A DNA stretch of 33,860 bases, from contig JANXRX010000257.1 of assembly GCA_025352905.1 (NCBI GenBank), forward strand, positions 1 through 33,860. The letters run 5' to 3'. The notes beneath the pieces were generated by a model. It was not told the DNA's origin. It searched no databases and was given only the letters and a program-made list of their open reading frames with translations. Made by a program: the position numbers and the translations under genes. Below, piece by piece: positions 24,000 to 31,662 of the stretch (position 1 is the first letter of the stretch; every line of letters starts with the position of its first letter). The stretch comes from Bacteroidota bacterium (GTDB taxonomy: Bacteria > Bacteroidota > Bacteroidia > Chitinophagales > Chitinophagaceae).

Positions 24000-24773
24000 A
24001 TGAATCCCATTATCAGTCTGAAAAATGTGTATAAAAATTATGGTGCCAAAGCAGTATTGAAAGGCATCAATCTTTCTATCTATCCCGGGCAGGTGATCGG
24101 GTATATCGGGCCCAACGGCGCAGGAAAAAGTACCACTGTGAAGATCCTCTGCGGGTTGATATCCGATTACGAAGGAGAAGTAATTATTGATGGAATTAAC
24201 CTGAAAGACGATCCTATCGCTGTAAAGAGCCGGATCGGGTATGTGCCCGAGCTGGCGGAGTTGTATGATGTATTAACGCCGGTTGAGTTCCTCGGGTTTA
24301 TGGCTGAGTTGTACAATATGCCAACAGCATTGGCTGATGACCGTATCACTAAAATGCTTACTGCTTTTGGATTAGCGGACAATATGCACCAGCGCATGGA
24401 TACGTTCAGCAAAGGCATGCGGCAGAAAGTACTGATCAGTTCGGGTCTCCTGCATAATCCCGATATCCTTATCCTGGATGAACCGCTAAGCGGACTGGAC
24501 GCCAATAGCGTGATCATCGTAAAGGACCTGATCAGCAAACTGGCCAAAGAAGGCAAAACGATTTTTTACTGCAGTCATATGATGGATGTAGTGGAAAAAG
24601 TGAGCGACCGTATCGTGTTAATTAATGATGGAGCGGTGATCGCCGATGGAAGTTTTGAAGAACTGAAGCAGCAACAGGGCAACCAGAGCCTGGAGCAGAT
24701 CTTTGCACATATGACCGCCAAAGAATCTCTTTCCGATGCGGCCGATCAGCTTATGAATTCATTCGGGAATTAA
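24000..24773 (+). CDS. ABC transporter ATPase
   Basis: 257 residues from the ATG at 24000. An upstream open frame reaches to 23877, but it runs through the heptad repeats and has no family sequence. Walker A is GPNGAGKST, the signature is FSKGMRQKV, Walker B is ILILDEPLSGLD, and the switch histidine is in FYCSHMMD. The VPELAELYDVLTPVEFLGFMAELYNMP stretch is typical of the exporter-type ATPases of the DrrA/NodI/CcmA group. It is 16 bp upstream of a large membrane protein that is surely its partner. Cargo unknown. Confidence 0.93.
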   Translation: MNPIISLKNVYKNYGAKAVLKGINLSIYPGQVIGYIGPNGAGKSTTVKILCGLISDYEGEVIIDGINLKDDPIAVKSRIGYVPELAELYDVLTPVEFLGFMAELYNMPTALADDRITKMLTAFGLADNMHQRMDTFSKGMRQKVLISSGLLHNPDILILDEPLSGLDANSVIIVKDLISKLAKEGKTIFYCSHMMDVVEKVSDRIVLINDGAVIADGSFEELKQQQGNQSLEQIFAHMTAKESLSDAADQLMNSFGN

Positions 24774-24789
24774 GATCAATCATACGAAG

Positions 24790-26505
24790 ATGAACCCAGT
24801 CAATAAATTCTTTCTCTTTATCGTTCTTTTGCCTTCCGCAATTTACCGGAAGATGGGCGTGAATATGCCCCAGCTGCGCGCCATCCTTACCAGCAAACTG
24901 ATCATGGATGACCGCAGGCCGAACAGCGTTCACCAGACGCGGCAGAAAAAGCAGGATAAGCCAATACGTTTTGCCACTTTAGGTACCATGCTCATGTCTA
25001 CCCTGCTCGGCATTTTTTTTCTTATGAGTTTTGCTGTGGGAAAAGATAGCATTACGCAGTTCACAATTTTCTTTTCGTTCTATATTTTCCTGCTGGCTTC
25101 TACCCTGATTACGGATTTTACTTCTGTGCTGATCGATGTGCGGGATACTATGATCATACTGCCCAAACCAGTTAATGACAAAACATTTGTACTGAGCAGG
25201 TTACTGCATATCCTGATCCATGTATCCAAGATCGTTATCCCGATGAGTTTTCCCGGAATGGTGGGTGTAACCATGCTACATGGTATTGCGGGATTATTGC
25301 CTTTTATTTTCCTGGTCATCTCTGCAACACTGTTCACGATCTTCCTGATCAATGCGGTGTATATCCTGATCCTGCGTATCACCACACCCCAAAAATTCAA
25401 ATCAATCATCAGTTATTTCCAGATCGCATTTGCAATCCTGTTTTTCGGAGGGTACCAATTGGTTCCAAGGTTATTGAGTAAAGTAGCCCTGCAAAATTAT
25501 TCAGTAAGCAATGCTTCCTGGAAATGGTTCACACCCTCATTCTGGTTCGCAGCGAGCTGGGAGTTCATGAAAACATTTGTATTCACACCCACACTCTTTA
25601 CTTGTTTTCTGTTGAGTGTATTCCTGCCTATCATAAGTATGTGGGTGGTGATCAGGTATTTTGCACCTTCCTTTAACCGGAAATTGTCGATGATCAGCGG
25701 CGGTGAGGGCGAACCTGCGGCAGAAAAAAGCGGTAGTAAAAAAATAGTATCCACCAGTTCTGCGTATTTACTTACGATGGCTAAACTGTTCACAGTAAAA
25801 GGAGCAGAAAGAATGTCGTTCCTGCATACATGGAAAATGACGGGCAGGAGCCGTGATTTTAAAATGAAGGTCTATCCTACTTTCGGCTACCTGGTTATTT
25901 ATATGGTACTCATGGTGATGAATAACCGGAAACTAACTTTCGCCGATGTGCAGAGCCAGACAGCTGGCGGGAAAGCGGTGTTTATCGGTATTCTTTACTT
26001 TAGCGGATTTATCCTGATGAGGGCACTCGGTCAATTGATCTTTTCCGAAAGATATAAAGCATCCTGGATCTATTATATAACACCTGTTGGCTTACCGGGG
26101 CATTATATCAGCGGCGCCATGAAATCTATCATGACCCGGTTTTACCTGCCTATCATCTTAATTGTATCTATAACTGGCCTTGCTATCGCAGGACCAACGA
26201 TCATCCCAAACCTGGTACTCGGCATGTGCAACCAGTTGCTGATTATTTGTTGTGTCACCTATATTACGATAAGACAACTGCCGTTTTCCACAACACAATC
26301 TTTGAATGCAAACACCGGTTCCCTTATCAGGGGATTGTTCTCCTTACTTATACCGGCCGTATTGGCTGTATTGCATTATATGTTGTATAATTATTTGCCG
26401 GTGATCATTTTATTGACCGTTCTATCGGTTATTGCCTGTTGGCTCGTGCTGAATGGGATCAAATCAAAAACATGGGAAATGATCTTACAGCTGAATTATG
26501 AGTGA
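24790..26505 (+). CDS. ABC transporter permease-like membrane protein
   Basis: 571 residues with about ten or more hydrophobic segments from residue 60 onward (for example TLGTMLMSTLLGIFFLMSFAVG and FFSFYIFLLASTLITDFT). A hydrophilic central loop near 300-350 contains SGGEGEPAAEKSGSKKIVS. The N-terminal 60 residues are basic (RRPNSVHQTRQKKQDK). It has no motif I can name. Pairing with the ATPase 16 bp upstream, and its size, suggest a fused or large permease of an export system, similar to the 500-600-residue permeases seen with such ATPases in Bacteroidota. The 3' end overlaps the convergent GT2 gene by 10 bp. Confidence is high that it is a gene, moderate on the role. Confidence 0.75.
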   Translation: MNPVNKFFLFIVLLPSAIYRKMGVNMPQLRAILTSKLIMDDRRPNSVHQTRQKKQDKPIRFATLGTMLMSTLLGIFFLMSFAVGKDSITQFTIFFSFYIFLLASTLITDFTSVLIDVRDTMIILPKPVNDKTFVLSRLLHILIHVSKIVIPMSFPGMVGVTMLHGIAGLLPFIFLVISATLFTIFLINAVYILILRITTPQKFKSIISYFQIAFAILFFGGYQLVPRLLSKVALQNYSVSNASWKWFTPSFWFAASWEFMKTFVFTPTLFTCFLLSVFLPIISMWVVIRYFAPSFNRKLSMISGGEGEPAAEKSGSKKIVSTSSAYLLTMAKLFTVKGAERMSFLHTWKMTGRSRDFKMKVYPTFGYLVIYMVLMVMNNRKLTFADVQSQTAGGKAVFIGILYFSGFILMRALGQLIFSERYKASWIYYITPVGLPGHYISGAMKSIMTRFYLPIILIVSITGLAIAGPTIIPNLVLGMCNQLLIICCVTYITIRQLPFSTTQSLNANTGSLIRGLFSLLIPAVLAVLHYMLYNYLPVIILLTVLSVIACWLVLNGIKSKTWEMILQLNYE

Positions 26506-27269
26506 GGGAGAATCGTTTCTTCGGAAGAAATATTCTTTACTTTTTTGCGGTAGTTATTAAACAGGCTTTTCCACTGTATGCTGAGAACACCCAGTACGCC
26601 TTCTTTAATTATTCCTTTGCTCATTTTACTTACGCCGATCTTCCTGTCTATGAAGGTGATGGGCACTTCCTTTAACCGGAAACCCAGTTTCCAGGCGGCG
26701 AATTTCATTTCTATCTGGAACGCGTAACCCACAAAACGGATCATATCAAAATTAAGCGTTTCCAACACCTTTCTTGTGTAACAGACAAACCCCGCTGTAG
26801 GATCGTTCACCGGCATCCAGGTGATCAGTTTGGTATAGAATGCCCCACCCTTTGAATACAATTGGCGGTCTAAGGGCCAGTTTTCCGTTTTGCCCCCGGG
26901 AACATACCTGCTTCCGATGGATACATCCGCGCCGCCTGTTTTGCAGGCATCATATAATCTTTCGAGGTCCTTTGGATTATGCGAAAAATCAGCATCCATT
27001 TCCATCACATATTCATAACCCCGATCGATGCTCCATTTAAAACCATGTATATAAGCGGTACCCAAACCGAGCTTACCCGTACGTTCTTCCAGGAACAACT
27101 GGCCAGGATAGGAATCGATCAATGAGCGTACGATCGCCGCTGTACCATCAGGTGAATTGTCATCGATCACCAGTATATGATAACCGAGCTGAAGCGAAAA
27201 CACAGCAGTGATGATAGACGCGATATTTTCCTTCTCATTATAAGTAGGTATGATGACTAATTTTTCCAA
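26496..27269 (-). CDS. Polyprenol-phosphate mannosyltransferase-like GT2
   Basis: I chose the TTG at 27269 (257 residues, (M)EKLVIIPTYNEKENI), because the 20 residues further upstream do not look like the family. GT2 motifs are VIIPTYNEKENI (5-16), VIDDNSPDGT, MEMDADFSHNP (the DXD-type metal site), GSRYVPGGKTENWPLDRQLYSKGGAFYTKL and DPTAGFVCYTRKVL. These match the dolichol-phosphate mannose synthase (DPM1) group, without a C-terminal membrane domain. Such enzymes load mannose from GDP-mannose onto a polyprenyl phosphate for protein or lipid glycosylation. No second gene of that pathway is nearby. It is 90 bp downstream of the exonuclease gene on the same strand. Confidence 0.87.
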   Translation of the reverse strand: MEKLVIIPTYNEKENIASIITAVFSLQLGYHILVIDDNSPDGTAAIVRSLIDSYPGQLFLEERTGKLGLGTAYIHGFKWSIDRGYEYVMEMDADFSHNPKDLERLYDACKTGGADVSIGSRYVPGGKTENWPLDRQLYSKGGAFYTKLITWMPVNDPTAGFVCYTRKVLETLNFDMIRFVGYAFQIEMKFAAWKLGFRLKEVPITFIDRKIGVSKMSKGIIKEGVLGVLSIQWKSLFNNYRKKVKNISSEETILPHS

Positions 27270-27359
27270 GTAATAAGGGGGTAAGCGTAAAAAAACTAAG
27301 TTACAACATAGATCGTTTTCAAATATCAATTTATGTCATAAGATATCATAATTCTTGCC

Positions 27360-28130
27360 TCAGGCCTTTTTCAGCAGGGTACGGTTCAGCATTTCCGTCA
27401 ATTTCTGCTTGGTGTCCATGGCAAAATCCCCTTTCATCATCCAGTCGTAGTACTGGGGTTCTTCTTTTAAAACCTGCGCAACAGGTTTTCCTTTGTGTTT
27501 ACCGAAATTGAATACTTCTAAGCCTTTCTCTTTTACAAAACGGCGGGCAAAATCAATGATATCATCCTCGCCGGTAAATTTTACAATGCTTTCAACGGTA
27601 TTTCCGATTTGCGGGTAACGCTCCACCTGCGCTTCCAGCACTTCCCAGGTTGCCGTGGCATCCGCTTCAGCGCTGTGGGCCGATTCGAGTGTTTTCTGGC
27701 AATAGAATTTATAGGCCGCAGTCAGGGTACGCTGCTCCATCATATGAAATACTTTCTGAACATCCACGAGTTTCCTGCCTTCCACCGTAAATTCGATCCC
27801 TGCCCTCAGAAATTCTTCTATCAGCATAGGAACGTCAAAACGGTTGCTGTTGTATCCGCCCATATCACACTGTTCAATGAATTGCTTCACCTCATTGGCC
27901 ACCTGTTTAAAAGAAGGCGCATCCTTCACCATTTCGTCACTGATCCCATGTATTTCGGTAGAACCGGCCGGGATAGGCATGAGTGGGTTGATGAGTTTTC
28001 GTTTTACCTGCCGGGTTCCATCGGGTAAAACCTTAACGATGGCGAGCTCTACGATTCGGTCGGTGCTGATGTTAATGCCTGTTGTTTCCAGATCAATAAA
28101 AGCGATGGGACGGGTTAGTTGCAATTTCAT
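27360..28130 (-). CDS. DnaQ-like DEDDh 3'-5' exonuclease with a C-terminal extension
   Basis: 256 residues. Exo I is FIDLETTG (11-18; D13 and E15), Exo II is around GGYNSNRFDVPML (D in RFDVP), and Exo III is AHSAEADATATWEVL with H and D of the DEDDh type. STEIHGISDEMV is the usual DnaQ segment. About 70 C-terminal residues include VFNFGKHKGKPVAQVLKEEPQYYDWMMKGDF, which resembles the extension seen behind ExoX-like exonucleases. It is not the polymerase-linked PolC type and may act in repair or RNA turnover. It lies 13 bp behind mpl, so the two are cotranscribed. Confidence 0.9.
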   Translation of the reverse strand: MKLQLTRPIAFIDLETTGINISTDRIVELAIVKVLPDGTRQVKRKLINPLMPIPAGSTEIHGISDEMVKDAPSFKQVANEVKQFIEQCDMGGYNSNRFDVPMLIEEFLRAGIEFTVEGRKLVDVQKVFHMMEQRTLTAAYKFYCQKTLESAHSAEADATATWEVLEAQVERYPQIGNTVESIVKFTGEDDIIDFARRFVKEKGLEVFNFGKHKGKPVAQVLKEEPQYYDWMMKGDFAMDTKQKLTEMLNRTLLKKA

Positions 28131-28143
28131 TAGGGCGTACTTC

Positions 28144-29505
28144 TTATTTATGGGTTATCTGTTTTGCGAAAGTAAGCATATCTAAGCCATCATAGTTGCC
28201 GCTACTCATCAAAACAAGATTTGTTTGCTCATAGTTCTGCAGCTGCAGCCATTGCCAGAGTTCTTCTTTTGTATTGATCACCAGCAAGCCTTTCTTTTGA
28301 AAACCATCTATTACTTTTTCTGCGGGCAGATCAGGCATGCGTTTCAGTTCCAGCGCATGCTTTGAATAAAACACGATCGCCTGGTCGGCCTTGTCCATTG
28401 CTCCCTGATACTCGCTCATAAATGCTTCATTCAAACTGCTGAATGTGTGCAGTTCGAGAATCCCGATCAGCTTGCGCCCGGGATATTGCTGTTTTATGGC
28501 TTCTATGGTGGCTTTTACCTTACTGGGCGCGTGAGCGAAATCGCGGTAAACATTCGTACCGGCTGAAGAGGCGATCAGCTCCAGTCTTTTGGCCGCCCCC
28601 GTAAACGAGGAGATCGCCTGTAAAAAATCTACTGCTGCCACACCCAGTTCCCTGCATGCAAACCAGGCCGCATAAAGGTTCATCAGGTTATGATTGCCAA
28701 AAACCAATAAAGGGCCGGTGGCGGCTTCAATGGTAACCGTGGTCTTTCCATCATGGATAGTATGACCGGGAACACCGTATGCCTGGTAACGGAGATCAGG
28801 TCGTTTATTAGCTTCAACTAGTTCTTTTAATACAGGGTCTGACTCATTGTAAATCAACAGTCCACCCGTCTCTATTTTCTGGATAAAGATCACGAACTGT
28901 TCCAGGTAAAAGGGGAAAGTGGGGAACACATTAATATGATCCCAGGCAATACCGGTAAGTATGGCCACATGTGGGAAAAGAAAGTGGAACTTGGGTTTTT
29001 TTTCAAGGGCGCTTGCCGGGTACTCATCGCCTTCGCAAATGATCACGGGTGCGTTAGTGATGTTTACCGACTGGCTGAATCCCTCTAAACGGGCGCCAAC
29101 CAGGTAGTCGAAATCGCGACCCAGCTTCTTCAGCACATGCATGATCATGGCGGTTGTAGTGGTTTTGCCGTGGCTCCCGCCTACAACTACCCTTGTTTTT
29201 TGCCGGCTCTCATGAAAAATATATTCGGGGAAGGAATAGATCTGCAATCCCAGTTCCTGTGCCCGCTGTATTTCGGGGTTATCGCTTTTGGCGTGCATAC
29301 CCAGGATTACGGCATCTATCTCACTGGTAATCAATGCAGGATCCCAGCCGATCCTGGCGGGTAACAGCCCTTCTTTTTCTAAATTTGACCGGGCTGGCTC
29401 AAATATTTCATCATCCGTACCGCTGACTTTGTACCCCTTTTTGTGTAAAGCGATGGCCAATTGGTGCATAACACTGCCCCCGATCGAAATAAAATGAACC
29501 CGCAT
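28144..29505 (-). CDS. mpl: UDP-MurNAc:tripeptide ligase, Mpl/MurC-type
   Basis: 453 residues. The N-terminus MRVHFISIGGSVMHQLAIALHKKGYKVSGTDDEIFEP is the MurC/Mpl Rossmann-like domain. VGGSHGKTTTTAMI is the ATP loop, and ILTGIAWDHINVFPTF, FGNHNLMNLYAAW and YRDFAHAPSKVKATI are the usual Mur-ligase blocks. Mpl joins the recycled murein tripeptide to UDP-MurNAc; MurC joins L-alanine. The FAHAP wording and the length favour Mpl, a choice made from memory. It heads a minus-strand run with the exonuclease. The ATG at 29505 suits the family. Confidence 0.85.
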   Translation of the reverse strand: MRVHFISIGGSVMHQLAIALHKKGYKVSGTDDEIFEPARSNLEKEGLLPARIGWDPALITSEIDAVILGMHAKSDNPEIQRAQELGLQIYSFPEYIFHESRQKTRVVVGGSHGKTTTTAMIMHVLKKLGRDFDYLVGARLEGFSQSVNITNAPVIICEGDEYPASALEKKPKFHFLFPHVAILTGIAWDHINVFPTFPFYLEQFVIFIQKIETGGLLIYNESDPVLKELVEANKRPDLRYQAYGVPGHTIHDGKTTVTIEAATGPLLVFGNHNLMNLYAAWFACRELGVAAVDFLQAISSFTGAAKRLELIASSAGTNVYRDFAHAPSKVKATIEAIKQQYPGRKLIGILELHTFSSLNEAFMSEYQGAMDKADQAIVFYSKHALELKRMPDLPAEKVIDGFQKKGLLVINTKEELWQWLQLQNYEQTNLVLMSSGNYDGLDMLTFAKQITHK

Positions 29506-29574
29506 TCGTTATATATTTAGTCCACTATTAACAAAAATTATAAATCCTGTAGGCAACGTTTAGATTTGAAAGTT

Positions 29575-29582
29575 TATCTTTG
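29575..29582 (+). promoter_or_regulatory. TAnnTTTG -7 box before the small lipoprotein gene
   Basis: TATCTTTG matches exactly and lies 45 bp before the ATG at 29628. It is in the 122-bp gap shared with the divergent mpl gene. A TTTG occurs at 29565, too close to be the -33 element. Confidence 0.4.
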
Positions 29583-29627
29583 ATATATATCGCAAAATAC
29601 AGCCTTACCCTTATTTAAAACGCAACC

Positions 29628-29750
29628 ATGAAAAAGATTACCCTGTTATTTCTCCTCCTGATGGTAGCAGCCGCTCTTTTCACTTCCTGTGCCCCTTCAA
29701 GAGGAAGAGGTTGCCCTACCACCAATCCCAATTATTTCCGTCAGTGGTAA
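29628..29750 (+). CDS. Short lipoprotein, 40 residues
   Basis: The frame runs from the ATG at 29628 to the TAA at 29748-29750. Residues 1-20 form a signal sequence (MKKITLLFLLLMVAAALFTS) and the lipobox is LFTSC with C21, the acylated cysteine. The mature part is only 20 residues (APSRGRGCPTTNPNYFRQW), with a second cysteine at C29 in an RGCPT context. I do not know its function. It lies 50 bp upstream of the YtxJ gene with the same orientation. A -7 box sits 45 bp before it, which supports a real, expressed gene. Confidence 0.72.
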   Translation: MKKITLLFLLLMVAAALFTSCAPSRGRGCPTTNPNYFRQW

Positions 29751-29800
29751 TTTTCTGAACCGCGGCATGGTTTTGTTGTTATAGGGTATAAAAAACATTC

Positions 29801-30133
29801 ATGAACTGGACCAGGCTCAATTCCGAAGAACAACTCAACGAAATCAAACAAAGATCCGCTACTGTTCCACAGGTTATCTTTAAGCATAGCAGCCGGTGTA
29901 GTACCAGCGCCATGGTTTTGAACAGGCTGGAAAGATCAGAAGCGCCTGCCGCGATCGATTTTTATTTCCTCGACCTGATCAGTTACCGTTCTCTCTCCCA
30001 AAAAATAGCCGAAGAATTCCAGGTATCCCATGAATCGCCGCAGGTATTACTCATTAAAGACGGCGAATGTGTATATGATGAAAGTCATATGGGGATAGAT
30101 CTGAAGGAGATTGTTGAGGTTGCGGGTGTATAA
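29801..30133 (+). CDS. ytxJ: YtxJ-type monothiol bacilliredoxin
   Basis: 110 residues with a thioredoxin-like fold. The active-site block is IFKHSSRCSTSAMVLNRLER, with a single cysteine, C33. This is the monothiol form (the family usually reads KHSTRCxxS) of the YtxJ group, whose members are linked to bacillithiol. FYFLDLISYRSLSQKIAEEFQVSHESPQVLLIKDGE follows, with the cis-proline region in ESPQ. It may reduce protein-bacillithiol mixed disulfides. Bacillithiol is known in several Bacteroidota, but none of its biosynthesis genes is in the window. It may share a transcript with the small lipoprotein and the NAD(P)-binding protein 17 bp downstream. Confidence 0.87.
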   Translation: MNWTRLNSEEQLNEIKQRSATVPQVIFKHSSRCSTSAMVLNRLERSEAPAAIDFYFLDLISYRSLSQKIAEEFQVSHESPQVLLIKDGECVYDESHMGIDLKEIVEVAGV

Positions 30134-30150
30134 CATTTCAAACTAAATTT

Positions 30151-30789
30151 ATGAAAATTACAGTATTCGGTGCCACCGGCCTGGTTGGCAAAAGAGTGAT
30201 TGCAAAGGGGCTGGCCAATGGGTTTACCATAACGGCATTTGGCAGGAACGTGGAGGGATTATTGGATAAAGATGCGCGCGACGATCATTTCCATGCCGTT
30301 AAAGGATATGTTTTTGACGCAGGTGATGTATTATACGCGGTTAAGGAAGCCGATGCGGTGATCTCTGTTCTTGGTGGGGCCTTTGACGGTACCGATAAGA
30401 GCCGTAGCCTGGGGATGAAAAATATTATTGCACAGATGGAGAAAGCCGGTGTAAAAAGGATCGTGGCGCTGGGCGGAATGGGTGTGCTGGATGATATACA
30501 TGGCAAATATCTGCTGGATGCCCTGGACTATCCTGAAGAATATAAACCGGTGGGCCAGGAACATTTACAGGCTTATTTATATTTAAAAGATTCATCGCTC
30601 GACTGGTCGTTTGTTTGCGCGCCGGATATCATAGATGCGGATGGAAATGGTCACTATATCACTACTGCCGATCATGCACCGGAACCCAACCGGTATAAAA
30701 TAGCTGCGGGCGATCTGGCTGATTGTATGCTGAAAGAAACCGGTGGGCGGGAATATGTGCATCACAGGATTGGCATAACTGACTTATAA
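30151..30789 (+). CDS. NAD(P)-binding Rossmann protein (NmrA/atypical SDR type)
   Basis: 212 residues. The nucleotide-binding loop is VFGATGLVGKRV (GxxGxxG at 7-13). VISVLGGAFDG and VKRIVALGGMGVLDD follow at the expected spacings of the NAD(P)H-binding fold. The YLKDSSLDWSFVCAPDI segment matches the region that closes the pocket in this group. It lacks the YxxxK catalytic pair of classical SDRs, which fits the atypical or biliverdin-reductase-like branch. It starts 17 bp after ytxJ and may act in the same redox setting; that is inference. Confidence 0.85.
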   Translation: MKITVFGATGLVGKRVIAKGLANGFTITAFGRNVEGLLDKDARDDHFHAVKGYVFDAGDVLYAVKEADAVISVLGGAFDGTDKSRSLGMKNIIAQMEKAGVKRIVALGGMGVLDDIHGKYLLDALDYPEEYKPVGQEHLQAYLYLKDSSLDWSFVCAPDIIDADGNGHYITTADHAPEPNRYKIAAGDLADCMLKETGGREYVHHRIGITDL

Positions 30790-30801
30790 TTATACAACTT
30801 A

Positions 30802-30840
30802 TTCCGGTGTTCGACATTCGATGTTCGGTGTTCGATATTC
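30802..30840. repeat. TTCGRYR heptad tandem repeat before the TauE gene
   Basis: Tandem 7-nt units run TTCGACA (30810-30816), TTCGATG, TTCGGTG, TTCGATA (to 30837), then TTC. An imperfect 8-nt unit TTCCGGTG precedes them. CGGTGTTCGA occurs twice, 21 bp apart. CGACATTCG and TTCGATATTC are shared with 9165 and 9185. Confidence 0.85.
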
Positions 30841-30843
30841 TAA

Positions 30844-30851
30844 TATCTTTG
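30844..30851 (+). promoter_or_regulatory. TAnnTTTG -7 box before the TauE-TsdA pair
   Basis: TATCTTTG matches exactly, begins 3 bp after the heptad repeats, and lies 16 bp before the ATG at 30868. The repeats occupy the -33 region, where no TTTG is seen. Confidence 0.5.
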
Positions 30852-30867
30852 TGCCAACTACAAGTAC

Positions 30868-31662
30868 ATGGAGATAGCAGGATACCTTGCTGCCCTGCTG
30901 ATCGGTGTATCCCTGGGCCTGATCGGTGGTGGCGGTTCCATTTTAACCATCCCGGTATTGGTATACCTGTTTCATATACAGCCTACCCTCGCTACGGGTT
31001 ATTCTTTATTTATTGTCGGATGCAGCAGCCTGGCTGGCGCCTATAAGAATTACCGCAGGGGAAATATCAATTTCAAAGCGGCTTTCTATTTTGGGATAAC
31101 TTCTATCCTTACCGTGGTACTTATCCGCAAATTCCTGGTTCCTGTTATTCCCGAGGAATTATTTACGGTCAATCGGTATATGGTGAACAAATCCTTTGTT
31201 ACGATGGTATTGTTCGCCTGTGTCATGATTATTGCTTCTTTAAATATGATACGCAAACCTGCGGTCATAACCGAACAGGGCAAAGACAGCCCCATTCGCC
31301 TAACAAAAGCATTGGTAAGAGGCATTGAAGTAGGCATATTAACCGGGTTACTTGGCGCGGGCGGCGGATTTATCATTGTACCTGTGCTGATATTCTCTTT
31401 TCATCTATCAATGAAGGAGGCCATCGGTACCTCCCTGCTGATCATTGCCATGAACTCTCTTTTTGGTTTTGCGGGAGATCTTTCGCATCACCACTTCAAC
31501 TGGGATCTGTTAATACCCCTTACCCTGATTGCTGTAACCGGCACCTTCATCGGCCGTAAACTGGGCGAGTCTGTGCCAGGGTTCCGGTTAAAGAAATGGT
31601 TCGGGTGGTTTATTCTCGTTATGGGCGTTTACATTATCATCCATGAGATATTTATTAAGTAA
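30868..31662 (+). CDS. TauE/SafE-family sulfur-oxyanion transporter
   Basis: 264 residues with about eight membrane helices. It has the two-fold repeat of the family: GVSLGLIGGGGSILTIPVLV (13-32) and GILTGLLGAGGGFIIVPVLI (156-175). TLATGYSLFIVGCSSLAGAY and MKEAIGTSLLIIAMNSLFGF are the matching second parts. Family members move sulfite, sulfoacetate, thiosulfate or taurine-derived anions. The stop TAA overlaps the ATG of the cytochrome gene by one base (TAATG), so the two are translationally coupled. With a thiosulfate dehydrogenase-like partner, thiosulfate, sulfite or tetrathionate is the likely cargo; the direction is unknown. Confidence 0.9.
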   Translation: MEIAGYLAALLIGVSLGLIGGGGSILTIPVLVYLFHIQPTLATGYSLFIVGCSSLAGAYKNYRRGNINFKAAFYFGITSILTVVLIRKFLVPVIPEELFTVNRYMVNKSFVTMVLFACVMIIASLNMIRKPAVITEQGKDSPIRLTKALVRGIEVGILTGLLGAGGGFIIVPVLIFSFHLSMKEAIGTSLLIIAMNSLFGFAGDLSHHHFNWDLLIPLTLIAVTGTFIGRKLGESVPGFRLKKWFGWFILVMGVYIIIHEIFIK

